From: Sphingomonas profundi | Lineage (GTDB): Bacteria; Pseudomonadota; Alphaproteobacteria; Sphingomonadales; Sphingomonadaceae | DNA: 64,000 nt | Direction of reading: 5' to 3' | Assembly (NCBI RefSeq): GCF_009739515.1 | Contig: NZ_CP046535.1 | Location: 2,046,001 to 2,110,000, forward strand | Part shown: positions 31,218-39,560 of the stretch, in pieces | How positions within the stretch are numbered: the stretch's first letter is position 1 | How the letters are laid out: every line of letters starts with the position of its first letter | Program-made: the position numbers and the translations under genes | The notes under the pieces: model-generated | The model's database searches: none | What the model was told of the DNA's origin: nothing | The model's input: only the letters and a program-made list of their open reading frames with translations

Positions 31218-31367
31218 GTGCCCTTGCACCCAGACGATTGCCGCTGCTCTCGATGCGTCCACCCCGCCGATCGCCGCGGCTGCACGCGCTCGGCGCTGGT
31301 GCTCGTCGCTGCCACGCTCATCCTCTGGCTGCTGCTGGCGGCGATCGTCGGGCTGATCCAGCGATGA
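31218..31367 (+). CDS. Small Cys-rich membrane protein (49 aa)
   Basis: GTG start giving PLHPDDCRCSRCVHPADRRGC, a CxCxxC...C pattern, followed by one transmembrane helix (ALVLVAATLILWLLLAAIVGLI). The stop overlaps the next ATG (ATGA). The ribosome site is moderate (GAGAAAG). No family recognised. Confidence 0.5.
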   Translation: MPLHPDDCRCSRCVHPADRRGCTRSALVLVAATLILWLLLAAIVGLIQR

Positions 31368-31615
31368 CCCTTTTCTCCCCTTCACCCCTCGTCGGAGCAC
31401 CTGCCATGCTGCCGAAGACTGTTCCCCTCACCGAAGCGGCGCGCGCCGGATTGCGCGCCGCCAACGCCGTTCTCATCCAGTCGATCGTCGCGGACACCGA
31501 TCGCGCCGCTCGCGCCGATCTGCACGCCCAGCTGGTTGAGAATTGCGCGCTGCTGGGTCTGCTACCGCCGGCGCTCGCCGCGTTCGGCACCGTGCCGGCG
31601 GATCGCCGGCCATGA
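31364..31615 (+). CDS. Small phage protein (83 aa), unknown
   Basis: MTLFSPSPLVGAPAMLPKTVP...; helical and alanine-rich (AARAGLRAANAVLIQSIVAD). The ATG overlaps the upstream stop; the ATG at 31406 (MLPKTV) is an alternative start. Overlaps the next gene by 4 bp. Confidence 0.5.
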   Translation: MTLFSPSPLVGAPAMLPKTVPLTEAARAGLRAANAVLIQSIVADTDRAARADLHAQLVENCALLGLLPPALAAFGTVPADRRP

Positions 31616-31995
31616 GCCCCGGGACGTATCTGCGCCTCCGTCGGGAGGCGACCGGCCTCTCTCTGCGCGAGCTGGCCTACCAGTTCTTCACTCCGCCGCT
31701 CGACTTGGCTGAGGTCGAACAGCTGCTCGTCAACGCCGAGGCCGATGATGCGCCGTTGGATGCCGGTTCGCTCCACCGAGTGAACCTGTTCGTCCCGCTC
31801 GACATCGAGATCTACGCCTCCCTGCTCGCCGAGCTGCCGACGCGATCCGTCTGTCGACGCTGCGCCTGCTCGTGGTTCGATCCCTGCCAGGACAGTTTCG
31901 GCCCCTGCGCCTGGGCGGACGCCGCCGCGACGCTCTGCACCCGCTGCGCCCGCATCGAGGCGACGGCCGAGAAGCAGAAAAGGCCGGTGGCATGA
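31612..31995 (+). CDS. Phage protein with N-terminal HTH-like part and C-terminal zinc-binding motif
   Basis: 127 residues. Residues 1-30 (MSPGTYLRLRREATGLSLRE) look like an XRE-type helix-turn-helix start. Residues about 80-117 carry CRRCACSWFDPC, GPCAWAD and CTRC, a cysteine cluster seen in many small phage proteins of this class. Four-base overlaps on both sides. Confidence 0.6.
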   Translation: MSPGTYLRLRREATGLSLRELAYQFFTPPLDLAEVEQLLVNAEADDAPLDAGSLHRVNLFVPLDIEIYASLLAELPTRSVCRRCACSWFDPCQDSFGPCAWADAAATLCTRCARIEATAEKQKRPVA

Positions 31996-32315
31996 CCGGG
32001 TCGACCATCTTCGACCGGGTCGATCCCGAGGGTCTCGCGATTGCCACGAACGCGTTCGGCCTCGCGTTCATCGGCGCCAACCTTCGCGTCTCGCCGGCGA
32101 TCGTCGCCAGCGATAGCGTCTCGCCTGCCGCATTGATTGTCGGGCTCTGCAAAGCGCACGCGGCGGGTCTCGCCAGCGCGATCGTCGCCGCCTCGCGGCT
32201 TGATCCTGCCGACGCGGTCCTGGTCGCTGCTTTCGAGGAAGCGGTGATCGCCGACTGCACTGCCTACATTCGCGCCGAGCTCGCAAACGCGCGCCTCGAA
32301 GAGGGGCGACGCTGA
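31992..32315 (+). CDS. Small phage protein (107 aa), unknown
   Basis: MTGSTIFDRVDPEGLAIATNAFG...; mainly amphipathic helices rich in Ala, Ser and Val. Coupled to both neighbours (4-bp and 1-bp overlaps). No domain recognised. Confidence 0.5.
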   Translation: MTGSTIFDRVDPEGLAIATNAFGLAFIGANLRVSPAIVASDSVSPAALIVGLCKAHAAGLASAIVAASRLDPADAVLVAAFEEAVIADCTAYIRAELANARLEEGRR

Positions 32316-32863
32316 TGGCCCGTCGCCCCGCCGATCGAGCATGCGCGGAGTGTGGCGCGACAATCACGCACCAGTCGAAGACCGGCCTGTGCCAGCTCCA
32401 CGCGATGCGGCGCCTGCACTCCGATCCCGTTTACAACGAGCGGCGCCTCTCCGGCCTTCGCTCGCATTTCGCAGCTCCGGCCGCCCGCGAACGGCTGAGC
32501 CGGCAGCTGTCCACGTGGCGAGCGGGAATGACCGACGAGCAGCGCGATCGCCTACGCGAGAAGGGCCGCCGCCTGGTGCGCGATTTCCTCTCGCAGCCGG
32601 AGATCCACGCCCGGTCGCAAACGCCCGAGGCGCGCTCGGCCGCCGTCGCCAGTACCGACCGGGCCAAGTTCGGCTGGTGCCCACCCGAGCTGCGACCCGC
32701 CTACCACCGGCTCGTGAGGACAAAGCGCATCCCGGCGGCGGAGGCGCGGCGGATCATCGAGGCGGAGATCGCGGGCACGATCGAGCACGCCCGGCGCGAG
32801 ATCGCCTCGCGCGATCTTGCCGTGCGTCTGCGCCAGGAACGCCAGCGGCGGGAGGCGTACTGA
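32315..32863 (+). CDS. Phage protein with N-terminal zinc ribbon (182 aa)
   Basis: Residues 10-30 hold CAECGATITHQSKTGLCQLH, a CxxC...CxxH zinc motif; the rest is highly charged helix (about 90-182), with a long C-terminal Arg/Glu helix. The ATG overlaps the preceding stop (TGATG). It may bind DNA, given the charge, but the family is unknown. Confidence 0.55.
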   Translation: MARRPADRACAECGATITHQSKTGLCQLHAMRRLHSDPVYNERRLSGLRSHFAAPAARERLSRQLSTWRAGMTDEQRDRLREKGRRLVRDFLSQPEIHARSQTPEARSAAVASTDRAKFGWCPPELRPAYHRLVRTKRIPAAEARRIIEAEIAGTIEHARREIASRDLAVRLRQERQRREAY

Positions 32864-33018
32864 TGGTCCGCGCCTGGCGATGGTTCGTGGGCCTTCTCCG
32901 CGCGGAGCGGGAGCAGCGCAAGCGGCGGCGGGACGAGGGCCTCTGCCCGGAGTGCGGCGTACGACCACCCGAACGCGATGGAATGTGTCTGCCTTGCTGG
33001 CTGCACAGCCGGTGGTGA
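32863..33018 (+). CDS. Zinc-ribbon miniprotein (51 aa)
   Basis: MVRAWRWFVGLLRAEREQRK... then CPECGVRPPERDGMCLPC, a classic CxxC...CxxC ribbon. It starts at a TGATG junction and overlaps the next GTG start by 4 bp (GTGA). Confidence 0.55.
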   Translation: MVRAWRWFVGLLRAEREQRKRRRDEGLCPECGVRPPERDGMCLPCWLHSRW

Positions 33019-33383
33019 AGCCGGTCCGCAGCGCCGCCACCTCGCGCGAGGTCCGCGCCGGTTGCTTCACCTGCCACGGCGAGGATGCCCGTTGGCGCGG
33101 CCCACAAGCCCAGGGAACGGCCGCGCGCCACCATGACCTGACCGGGCATCCCACCTGGTGCGACGTGAGGCTGCTTGTCCGGTACGGCCAGGCGCTTGCC
33201 GATCCGCGCCAGATCGACATCGAGGACAGCATCGCCGCCCTCGGTTCGGGGGACCGGCCGGAAGCGGTCCCCCTCCCCGTTCCCGACGCACCGGTCGCTG
33301 CCACGGCCGGTGTGAGCGCACGCAAAGGCCGCTCGTCGAGATCTGCGCTCGCGGCCGTAAAGCCGGAGCACGCCCATGCCTAG
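33015..33383 (+). CDS. Small phage protein with CxxC motif (122 aa)
   Basis: GTG start; VKPVRSAATSREVRAGCFTCHGED followed by HHDLTGHPTWCDV, a Cys/His set that could bind metal. The C-terminal third is Ala/Pro/Ser-rich and probably disordered. It overlaps the ParB-like gene by 8 bp. Confidence 0.5.
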   Translation: MKPVRSAATSREVRAGCFTCHGEDARWRGPQAQGTAARHHDLTGHPTWCDVRLLVRYGQALADPRQIDIEDSIAALGSGDRPEAVPLPVPDAPVAATAGVSARKGRSSRSALAAVKPEHAHA

Positions 33384-35310
33384 CACGACGTCCAAGGGAA
33401 CCGTCACGTCCGCGACGATGACGATCGACCAGATCGAGGTTTCGCCGCTCAACGTCCGCCGCCACCGCGCCACGATCAACGCGATCGCGGCGATGGAGGC
33501 TTCGATCCTCGGCCGCGGTCTGATCCAGCCGCTCAACCTCCACCCGATGAAGGGCACCAAGAAATTCGGCGCCTTCGCCGGCGGCCGCCGCGCGCGCGCC
33601 ATCCGGAACCTCGTCGATCGCGGCGACCTGCCGGCCGACTGGCCGGTGCGCGTGGAGATCTACCGCGACTATTCCGACATCGAGATCATCGAGCTGTCGC
33701 TCGGCGAGAACATCCAGCGCGCCGATCTCGAACTCTACGAGATCTGCGCCGGCATCCGCGCCCTCGACGCGCGTTGCGAACCTGCCGAGGCGATCTCGAC
33801 CGCGCTCGGCCAGCCGCTTGCCCTCGTGCGGCGCTGGCAGCGGGTCGGCCAGCTGGCCGAGCCGATCTTCGTCGCGTTCGCCGAGGAGAAGATCTCCGGC
33901 GACCTGGCCCGCGCCTTCGCCGCCACCACCGACCACAAGCTGCAGCTCGCCGTCTTCGAGCAGTTGCAGGGCTGGCGCGACTATGAGCGGACGCCGGAAA
34001 AGGTCCGGTCAGCGCTGAAGGTCGGCGATCGCGCGGCGGCCAGACTGCTTCGCCTGGTTGGCGCCGACGCCTATCGCGCCGCCGGCGGACGCTTCGAGCT
34101 CGATCTCTTCGCCGACGAGGCGGAGCAGCGCGGCCGGATCGTCGACGAAGGTCTGCTGAGCCAGCTGGCCAACGCACAGCTGGACGAGGCGCGCGATGCC
34201 ACTCGAGCTGCGGTCGGTCGCAGCATCCGCTTCGTCCCCAAGCCGCCGGTCAACGCGTCGGGCTACCCCGACTATACGCTGCAGGTGACGCCGAAGAAGG
34301 GCGCCGAGGGCAAGCTGGTGCTGCCAGAGGGAGAGGTGGTCGCCGCGATCGACCTTAGCGAGGCCGGCGAGCCGCAGGTCACCTACTGGTGGGAAAGCCG
34401 CAAGGCCAAGTTCGGCTCCGGCAGCTCGGCAGAGGCGCGCGACACGGCGAAGGTCAAGGTGAAGGGCGCTGCCGCATTCTCGGACCCGTACCATTCCGCG
34501 GCCCCGGCCCGTGCACTGGCGAAGGAAGAGCACGGCGTCTCGGCCGATGCGCTCGAGGTGATCCGATCGACGCGCCGCGAGCTTCTGCGAGCCTTCATGG
34601 TCGAGGACGCGCAGCGCGGTGGCGACGCCGGCCGCGATTTCGCGCTCTGGGCTCAGCTGCGGGCGCTGTTGGCGCGTGGTAGCGGCCAGCTGGTCGGGGC
34701 ACGATCGCCGGCGCCGACGGAACATACGATCGGCATCGCATTCGGCGCGCTGCGCGCCGCCGACGAGCAGCTGGAGCAGCACGTCGCGCACGATGTCTGG
34801 CTCGGCGCGGTCCGCGAGATCTCTGCCGAGAGCTTCATCACCGAGCCCGACCTCGCTGCGGCGTTCGTCGACTTTCTCAACGCCGGCGCCAGCACCAAGC
34901 GGCTCGCCGGCGCGGTCCTCGCCGGACTCACTCTCGAGCGCAGCGCCAACGCACCCGGCTTCACGCTCGCGCCCCACGACGCCCTCGCGCAATTTACCCG
35001 GGGCGTCCACGCGCCGCTGGTGCGCAAGCTCTGGTCGCCGACGGCCGAGTTCCTGGCTCTGCTCCCGAAGGCGCAGCTGCTGGCGATCGCAGAACCGCTC
35101 GTCGGATCGGAGACGTTGGCGCGCTGGAGCAAGGTCAAGGCGGCCGAGCTGCCCGGGCTCCTCGCCCAGGCGCTGAATGGCGCGGGCAACGCCGTGGCCG
35201 CCCGCAACCGCCAGGCGGCGCTGGAGTGGATCCATCCGCTGCTGGCTTTCCGCCAGCTGGACTTCAAGCAACCTGCGCCCTCGGCCGCACTCGCGGAGGC
35301 GGCGGAATGA
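33376..35310 (+). CDS. ParB-domain protein (ParB/RepB/Spo0J type)
   Basis: 644 residues. Residues about 15-115 form the ParB N-terminal domain: TIDQIEVSPLNVRRHRA, GRGLIQPLNLHP, FGAFAGGRRARAIR and LGENIQR. A helix-turn-helix-like region follows (about 140-160). The remaining 450 residues are an extension with no recognised domain (about 340-644), so the protein is about twice usual ParB size. ParB proteins bind CTP and DNA and partition plasmids; large versions occur on plasmids and phages of alphaproteobacteria. No ParA gene is adjacent; instead a HerA-type ATPase lies three genes on. Confidence 0.78.
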   Translation: MPSTTSKGTVTSATMTIDQIEVSPLNVRRHRATINAIAAMEASILGRGLIQPLNLHPMKGTKKFGAFAGGRRARAIRNLVDRGDLPADWPVRVEIYRDYSDIEIIELSLGENIQRADLELYEICAGIRALDARCEPAEAISTALGQPLALVRRWQRVGQLAEPIFVAFAEEKISGDLARAFAATTDHKLQLAVFEQLQGWRDYERTPEKVRSALKVGDRAAARLLRLVGADAYRAAGGRFELDLFADEAEQRGRIVDEGLLSQLANAQLDEARDATRAAVGRSIRFVPKPPVNASGYPDYTLQVTPKKGAEGKLVLPEGEVVAAIDLSEAGEPQVTYWWESRKAKFGSGSSAEARDTAKVKVKGAAAFSDPYHSAAPARALAKEEHGVSADALEVIRSTRRELLRAFMVEDAQRGGDAGRDFALWAQLRALLARGSGQLVGARSPAPTEHTIGIAFGALRAADEQLEQHVAHDVWLGAVREISAESFITEPDLAAAFVDFLNAGASTKRLAGAVLAGLTLERSANAPGFTLAPHDALAQFTRGVHAPLVRKLWSPTAEFLALLPKAQLLAIAEPLVGSETLARWSKVKAAELPGLLAQALNGAGNAVAARNRQAALEWIHPLLAFRQLDFKQPAPSAALAEAAE

Positions 35311-35615
35311 GCCAGCATCGCATCGCCGAGGATCTCGGCCGCAAGATCGCGAGCGAGCTGCAGGAGAAGCTGCAGCGGGAGATCGACCTGGCCCAGGCGG
35401 TCGGGCTCGAACCGCCCGCGCTCACCGCGATGGTGATCGAGCTCGCCGCCGGCATGGCGAATGCCGCCTGCCTGATTGGCGTCCAGATGCGAAAGGACGG
35501 CGTCTCCGAGCAGGCAATCTACGACACCACTCTGGCGCTGGTGACGCAGCGCGCGCGCATGATGCAGGCGCGCAGCCTTCAGACGCTGCGCGCCGCCCAG
35601 GAGCGTGCGCGTTGA
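35307..35615 (+). CDS. Small helical protein (102 aa) after ParB
   Basis: MSQHRIAEDLGRKIASELQEKL..., amphipathic helices, overlapping the ParB stop by 4 bp (ATGA) and the next TTG start by 4 bp. No domain recognised; probably an accessory factor of the ParB/ATPase module. Confidence 0.55.
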   Translation: MSQHRIAEDLGRKIASELQEKLQREIDLAQAVGLEPPALTAMVIELAAGMANAACLIGVQMRKDGVSEQAIYDTTLALVTQRARMMQARSLQTLRAAQERAR

Positions 35616-36091
35616 CCCGGCAGACCGTGGCTCGCGAGATCGCCCGGCTGGATGCGCTCAGCCGCACGCGCGCGCTCGACGTGGGCGAGACACAGCAGCT
35701 CGCCCGTCTCGTGCAGACCGAGCGGGCATATGGGCGGATGCAGGCGGCAGAGCCCCGGATCGCGCCGGCAAGGAAGACGACGTCGCCACGATCGCCGATA
35801 TCGATCGTTGAGCGCCTCGACGCGACGATCGCCCGGATGGTGCGCGAGAGCCTGTCCATCCGCGCGATCTACCTCACCGAGGCCGATCGCACCGCGCTTC
35901 TCGCGACAGTCGGCGACTGTGGGGCGACTGGAAACCAGCCTCTCTCCTACCGCGGCTACCCGGTTCGCCAGACGTCGAGCGGGACGCCAAAGTCGACGAT
36001 CTACTCGATCCACGGGATCGCGCGGAGCGTGTATCTGGGCGGACGCAAGTCGCCGTCGTCTGCCCAGCCGGCCGAGGCGGTTGCACCATGA
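35612..36091 (+). CDS. Phage protein (159 aa), unknown, TTG start
   Basis: The start TTG overlaps the preceding stop (TTGA), giving TRQTVAREIARLDALSRTRA. The first 60 residues are helical, and the central part has helix-turn-helix character (ERLDATIARMVRESLSIRAIYL). No family seen. It overlaps the HerA-like gene by 4 bp. Confidence 0.5.
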   Translation: MTRQTVAREIARLDALSRTRALDVGETQQLARLVQTERAYGRMQAAEPRIAPARKTTSPRSPISIVERLDATIARMVRESLSIRAIYLTEADRTALLATVGDCGATGNQPLSYRGYPVRQTSSGTPKSTIYSIHGIARSVYLGGRKSPSSAQPAEAVAP

Positions 36092-37740
36092 CGATCGACG
36101 CGATCCTCGACACCCACACCGCGATCGTCGGCGCGTCCGGCGCCGGCAAGACGGTGACGGCCAAGGGCTTCGTCGAGCAGCTGCTCGGCGATCGCCGGCA
36201 CGTTGTCGTGATCGACCCGACGGGCGCGTGGTGGGGCATGCAGTCCAACGCTGCCGGCGACGGTGCGGGCTTTGCGATCCCGGTGATCGGAGGTCTTCAC
36301 AGCGAGATCGCGATCGAGGCAGGCGACGGCGCGGCGATCGCCGGCCTTGTCGTCGAGCAGGGCATGTCGGCGATCGTCGACCTGTCCGAGCTTCACGACG
36401 AGGAGGATCTGCGCGGCTTCATGCTCGCCTTCGTCGAACGTCTGCGCGCCAAGCCGCCGGCGAACCTTCATCTCGTCGTCGACGAGGCCGACGAGTTCTG
36501 CCCGCAGATCGCACCTGACAGCGTCGGCTACCGCCTGATCCGGCAGATGACCTGGATCGCCAAGCGCGGACGCCTGCGCGGCTTCGTACTCACCGCGATC
36601 ACGCAGCGTCCCGCCGACATCGCCAACGCCGTCCTCTCGCAGATGCAGACGATCGTCGCGCACCGGCTGATCCTGCCGCACGATCAGGATGCGATCGATC
36701 GCTACCTCAAGCGTCACGCCTCCAAGGACGTTCGCGCCGAGGTCATGGGATCGCTGGCGGCGCTCGCGCGCGGCGAGCGCTGGATCTACAGCCCGGCTGA
36801 AGCCCGGCTGGAGCGGGGCATCTCGCCTCTGCTCACCACGTTCGACAGTTCGTCGACGCCGGTCGCCGGCGAGAAGCGCGCGCTGCCCCTCCCATCCGGT
36901 GAGATCGATATCGCGGCGATCCGCGCGGCGCTCGCCAGGCCGGCCGCGGGCGCCAGCGCGAATGCATCGCCGACGGACGTCGACCGACGCGTTTTCGAGC
37001 TCGAGGAGGAGGCTGCGGGTCTGCGCACCGAACTTCACGCGGCGACGGTCAGATCCGAGCAATATGAGGCCGGGCTCGGCATCATCGAGGAGCTGCTCGT
37101 TGCCGTGCGCGACGGAAAGCCATGGCCGAACCTGCAGCCGGAGAATGCAGGATCGGCCGCGACAACCGATCTCGGGACAACGCGCGGAGCGGCGGCCAAG
37201 CGCCGGCCATGCGTTGCGGACGCGCCGCCGCCGGCTCCCCTCTCCGGTGGCGGCGCGTCCGGTCTTCTGCCCGGGCACGGCGCACGCGAGATGCTGGGGC
37301 TGCTGATCGTACTGCACCCGGAGGGCGTGAGCTGGGCGGATCTCGCGCTCCTCGCCGTGCGCAGCCCGCAGGGAGGTGCGATCAACGTCGACCGCAAGGC
37401 TCTCCGCACTGCAGGCCTGGTCGAAGAGCGCGATGGCCTGGTCTATGCGCTGAAGAGCACCGCCACGTGGGCGGCGGCATCGCCGGTGGGATTGCCGCGC
37501 CCGGCCGAGCTGCGCGAGCGCTGGTCGGCAAAGCTCGGCCGCGTGCCGCGCGCGATCATCGAGCTGCTCGGCGACACACTGACAGGCACGGCGCCGACGG
37601 CGGCGATCGGCGCAGCGACCGGCCGGGCGACCCGCGGCGGCTCCTGGAACGTGGCGCTCAAGGCGCTCCGGACCGCGAACGTCGCCCACCTGAACGACGG
37701 TGAGCTCGCACTGCACCGCTTCATGGTGGATCCCGCATGA
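36088..37740 (+). CDS. HerA/FtsK-superfamily P-loop ATPase (DUF87 type) with C-terminal winged-helix part
   Basis: 550 residues. Walker A GASGAGKT at 15-22, Walker B LHLVVDEADEF near 130-137, and a conserved RQMTWIAKRGRLRGFVLTAITQRPADI region near 152-175. These match HerA-type ATPases, which pump or translocate double-stranded DNA as hexamers. The usual N-terminal HAS barrel is absent, so it is a compact form. After a coiled-coil/Pro-rich linker (about 300-390) come two winged-helix-like segments (about 390-550). It follows the ParB-like gene in an operon of 4-bp overlaps, so the pair may segregate, replicate or transfer phage DNA. No other replication gene is visible. Confidence 0.72.
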   Translation: MTIDAILDTHTAIVGASGAGKTVTAKGFVEQLLGDRRHVVVIDPTGAWWGMQSNAAGDGAGFAIPVIGGLHSEIAIEAGDGAAIAGLVVEQGMSAIVDLSELHDEEDLRGFMLAFVERLRAKPPANLHLVVDEADEFCPQIAPDSVGYRLIRQMTWIAKRGRLRGFVLTAITQRPADIANAVLSQMQTIVAHRLILPHDQDAIDRYLKRHASKDVRAEVMGSLAALARGERWIYSPAEARLERGISPLLTTFDSSSTPVAGEKRALPLPSGEIDIAAIRAALARPAAGASANASPTDVDRRVFELEEEAAGLRTELHAATVRSEQYEAGLGIIEELLVAVRDGKPWPNLQPENAGSAATTDLGTTRGAAAKRRPCVADAPPPAPLSGGGASGLLPGHGAREMLGLLIVLHPEGVSWADLALLAVRSPQGGAINVDRKALRTAGLVEERDGLVYALKSTATWAAASPVGLPRPAELRERWSAKLGRVPRAIIELLGDTLTGTAPTAAIGAATGRATRGGSWNVALKALRTANVAHLNDGELALHRFMVDPA

Positions 37741-38006
37741 GCGACCAGCTTCTCTGGCGAAGCATGGACAGCGCGCCTCGTGATGGCCGCGGCTTCCTCG
37801 CGTTCGGCATCCACACCGATCCGGTGCCCGCCAGCGCCGGTCGGGGCGTGAAACCCGGCGATCACTGGTGGGCGATCCTGCTGTTCGACGTCTGGCGCGT
37901 GCAGAAGCAATTCGTCTTCGCGAAGGACGGCACCGCGACTTGGTCGCAACCTCTCGCCTGGGCCGAGCTTAGAGTGCCCACGATCATCTTGGGAGAATTG
38001 GCATGA
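37737..38006 (+). CDS. Small protein (89 aa), DUF551-like
   Basis: MSDQLLWRSMDSAPRDGRGFL... has the W-x-x-M-x-x-APRDG opening typical of small DUF551-like phage proteins. It overlaps both neighbours by 4 bp. The function is unknown. Confidence 0.55.
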   Translation: MSDQLLWRSMDSAPRDGRGFLAFGIHTDPVPASAGRGVKPGDHWWAILLFDVWRVQKQFVFAKDGTATWSQPLAWAELRVPTIILGELA

Positions 38007-38341
38007 GCGCGTCGCCGATCGTCCGTCTTGATCAGCGGCTGAGCCGCGCGGCGGAGGAGGGCCGCGGTATTCGCTTGGAGCCGGCCGACCTCGACGTCCT
38101 TGTCAGCCTCGGCTGCTTGGACAAGCTGCACGAAGCCAAGGCAATCTTCATCAAGGAACAGACGCGATGCCGGGACGCGAGACGCCGCTCTATCGGCGCG
38201 GGAAATATTGGCTCGGTTGGGACCGGCGGAACGATGGGAGCCTTCGCTCCCCCAACCTTACGATCTTCTGGTACGATCCCGCCGCGAGACGCGAACGAAG
38301 CGCGAGCACGGGCACGGCAGAAGAGCAGCTCGCCATCCTAG
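38003..38341 (+). CDS. Small protein (112 aa) overlapping the integrase start
   Basis: MSASPIVRLDQRLSRAAEEG..., with the ATG overlapping the previous stop (ATGA). Only the first ~55 residues (to CRDARRRS) look like natural protein; the last part overlaps the integrase N-terminus by 175 bp in another frame. The gene may end earlier in function, or the overlap may couple excision/integration control. Confidence 0.4.
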   Translation: MSASPIVRLDQRLSRAAEEGRGIRLEPADLDVLVSLGCLDKLHEAKAIFIKEQTRCRDARRRSIGAGNIGSVGTGGTMGAFAPPTLRSSGTIPPRDANEARARARQKSSSPS

Positions 38342-39507
38342 CTCTCGATCGCCGCTATCTGGCCGACGCCGACGAGGCACCCGCTTTCTGTCACGCCTGT
38401 GGCCAGCCGCTCGCACAAGCGGAAGCGTATTTGCTCACCGACGCGATCGCGGACTATCGCCTCGAGTGGGGGAGCACGCGCGTCTCGGCCGACACCATCG
38501 AGGGGCGGATCAAGCACGTCCTCGACTTCCTCGATGCGGAAGACGCCCGCGGATCGGACGGGCGATTCGGTATCGCGACCAGCTGCGCGGCCGCCTGCAC
38601 GGTGGTGTTCGTCAACGCGTTCCGTAGCTGGTCGCGGCTTCAGCCTGTGACCTGGCGCAACGGTGCCGGCGCAGTGACCGTGTCCAAGCCCCGCTCGCCG
38701 GCAGCTACGGAGGCGGCGATCGCGCAGCTGATCGCCGTGCTCAACCATGCGGCCAATGCTAGCCCACCGCGATCCGACAAGCGCCCGACCTACCGGCCGC
38801 TGCCGGGTAGCCAGGTGCAGCGCAAGCGCAGGACGCGGATCGGCGTGGACGAGTTGGCGCGCATTGTGGCGTACGCGGCAGAGCCGAACAAGAGGCGCGG
38901 CTCGCTCCACCGCTTCGTGATCGCATCGATCTGCACGATCGCCCGTCCTGGCGCGGTGGTGGACATCTCCGTCGCTCCCGACCGGCAGCAATGGTGGCCG
39001 GGGTCGCCGACGATAGACCTCAACCCGCTGGGCCGATCGCAGAACAAGAAGCGCCGGCCAGTGCTGCCGGTGCTGCCGCTCCTCGCCGATTGGCTCGAGG
39101 CCGAGTGGGAGGAGTTCGTTGCCCTGAAGCCCGAACAGCGCGTCGGACGAGGTTGGCTGGTCAACTATTACGGGCGCTCGGTGAAGAGCATCGATTCCGC
39201 CTGGGCGGCGATGCTGGTCGACCTGAAGATGCCGACCGGCCGTGACTGGCAACCTTATGTCCTTCGGCACAGCCTTGCGACGCTGGTTCGCAACCGCGGC
39301 GCCGAACGCTGGGATCTCGAAGGCTTCATGGGGCATCGCGCCTCGAGCCAGACCGAGGTCTATGCGGTCGGCGAATTTCCCAGCGTTGTTCGCGCGCTAC
39401 AGACACTTCTCACGGAGATTGAGCGGCTGGCTCCGGGCTCCCTGCACCGGAAACGCACCGGAGCCAGCCGCTCCTCACCGCCAGCGCGGGAGGCAAATAT
39501 GCCGTAG
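38167..39507 (+). CDS. int: Tyrosine recombinase (phage integrase)
   Basis: 446 residues. An N-terminal arm-type region (YRRGKYWLGWDRR) contains a CHACGQ metal-like motif (75-80). The catalytic part has the signature Arg260 (TIARPGA), a probable Lys near 294, Arg367 in YVLRHS (364-369; Tyr replaces the usual His at 364), His390 (MGHRAS) and the nucleophile Tyr399 (TEVYA). This is the integrase of the element. Its stop is 15 bp from the 3' end of tRNA-Thr, the normal place for an integrase with an attP on the tRNA side. Confidence 0.92.
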   Translation: MPGRETPLYRRGKYWLGWDRRNDGSLRSPNLTIFWYDPAARRERSASTGTAEEQLAILALDRRYLADADEAPAFCHACGQPLAQAEAYLLTDAIADYRLEWGSTRVSADTIEGRIKHVLDFLDAEDARGSDGRFGIATSCAAACTVVFVNAFRSWSRLQPVTWRNGAGAVTVSKPRSPAATEAAIAQLIAVLNHAANASPPRSDKRPTYRPLPGSQVQRKRRTRIGVDELARIVAYAAEPNKRRGSLHRFVIASICTIARPGAVVDISVAPDRQQWWPGSPTIDLNPLGRSQNKKRRPVLPVLPLLADWLEAEWEEFVALKPEQRVGRGWLVNYYGRSVKSIDSAWAAMLVDLKMPTGRDWQPYVLRHSLATLVRNRGAERWDLEGFMGHRASSQTEVYAVGEFPSVVRALQTLLTEIERLAPGSLHRKRTGASRSSPPAREANMP

Positions 39508-39522
39508 AAACCAGCTTTTCGG

Positions 39523-39560
39523 TGGTGCCGCTTACAGGACTCGAACCTGTGACCCCCGCA
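39523..39560. other. Probable attR core within the tRNA 3' half
   Basis: For integrases that use tRNA genes the crossover is normally in the anticodon-to-3' half. The duplicate copy marking attL should lie to the left of position 1. The exact core cannot be set from one copy. Confidence 0.5.

Larger units (their letters stand above)
1..39560. mobile_element. Prophage (siphovirus type, lambda-like packaging), right end in tRNA-Thr, left end outside the window
   Basis: A continuous run of phage genes: terminase, portal, fused protease/capsid, tail genes, CI/Cro-like immunity region, Gam-like protein and a tyrosine integrase abutting a tRNA gene. Late genes are on the minus strand and early genes on the plus strand, diverging at about 30.0 kb. 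The right boundary lies within the tRNA-Thr gene. No second copy of the tRNA 3' end was seen near the left edge, so attL is off the window. No disrupted structural gene was found, so the element may be functional, but endolysin and possibly other lysis genes are not visible. The boundary is inferred from gene content and the tRNA/integrase pair. Confidence 0.93.

Noticed and set aside
38100-38627. 175-aa plus-strand frame within the integrase start region
   Set aside because: Arg/Ser-rich shadow without ribosome site; the integrase frame carries the conserved residues.
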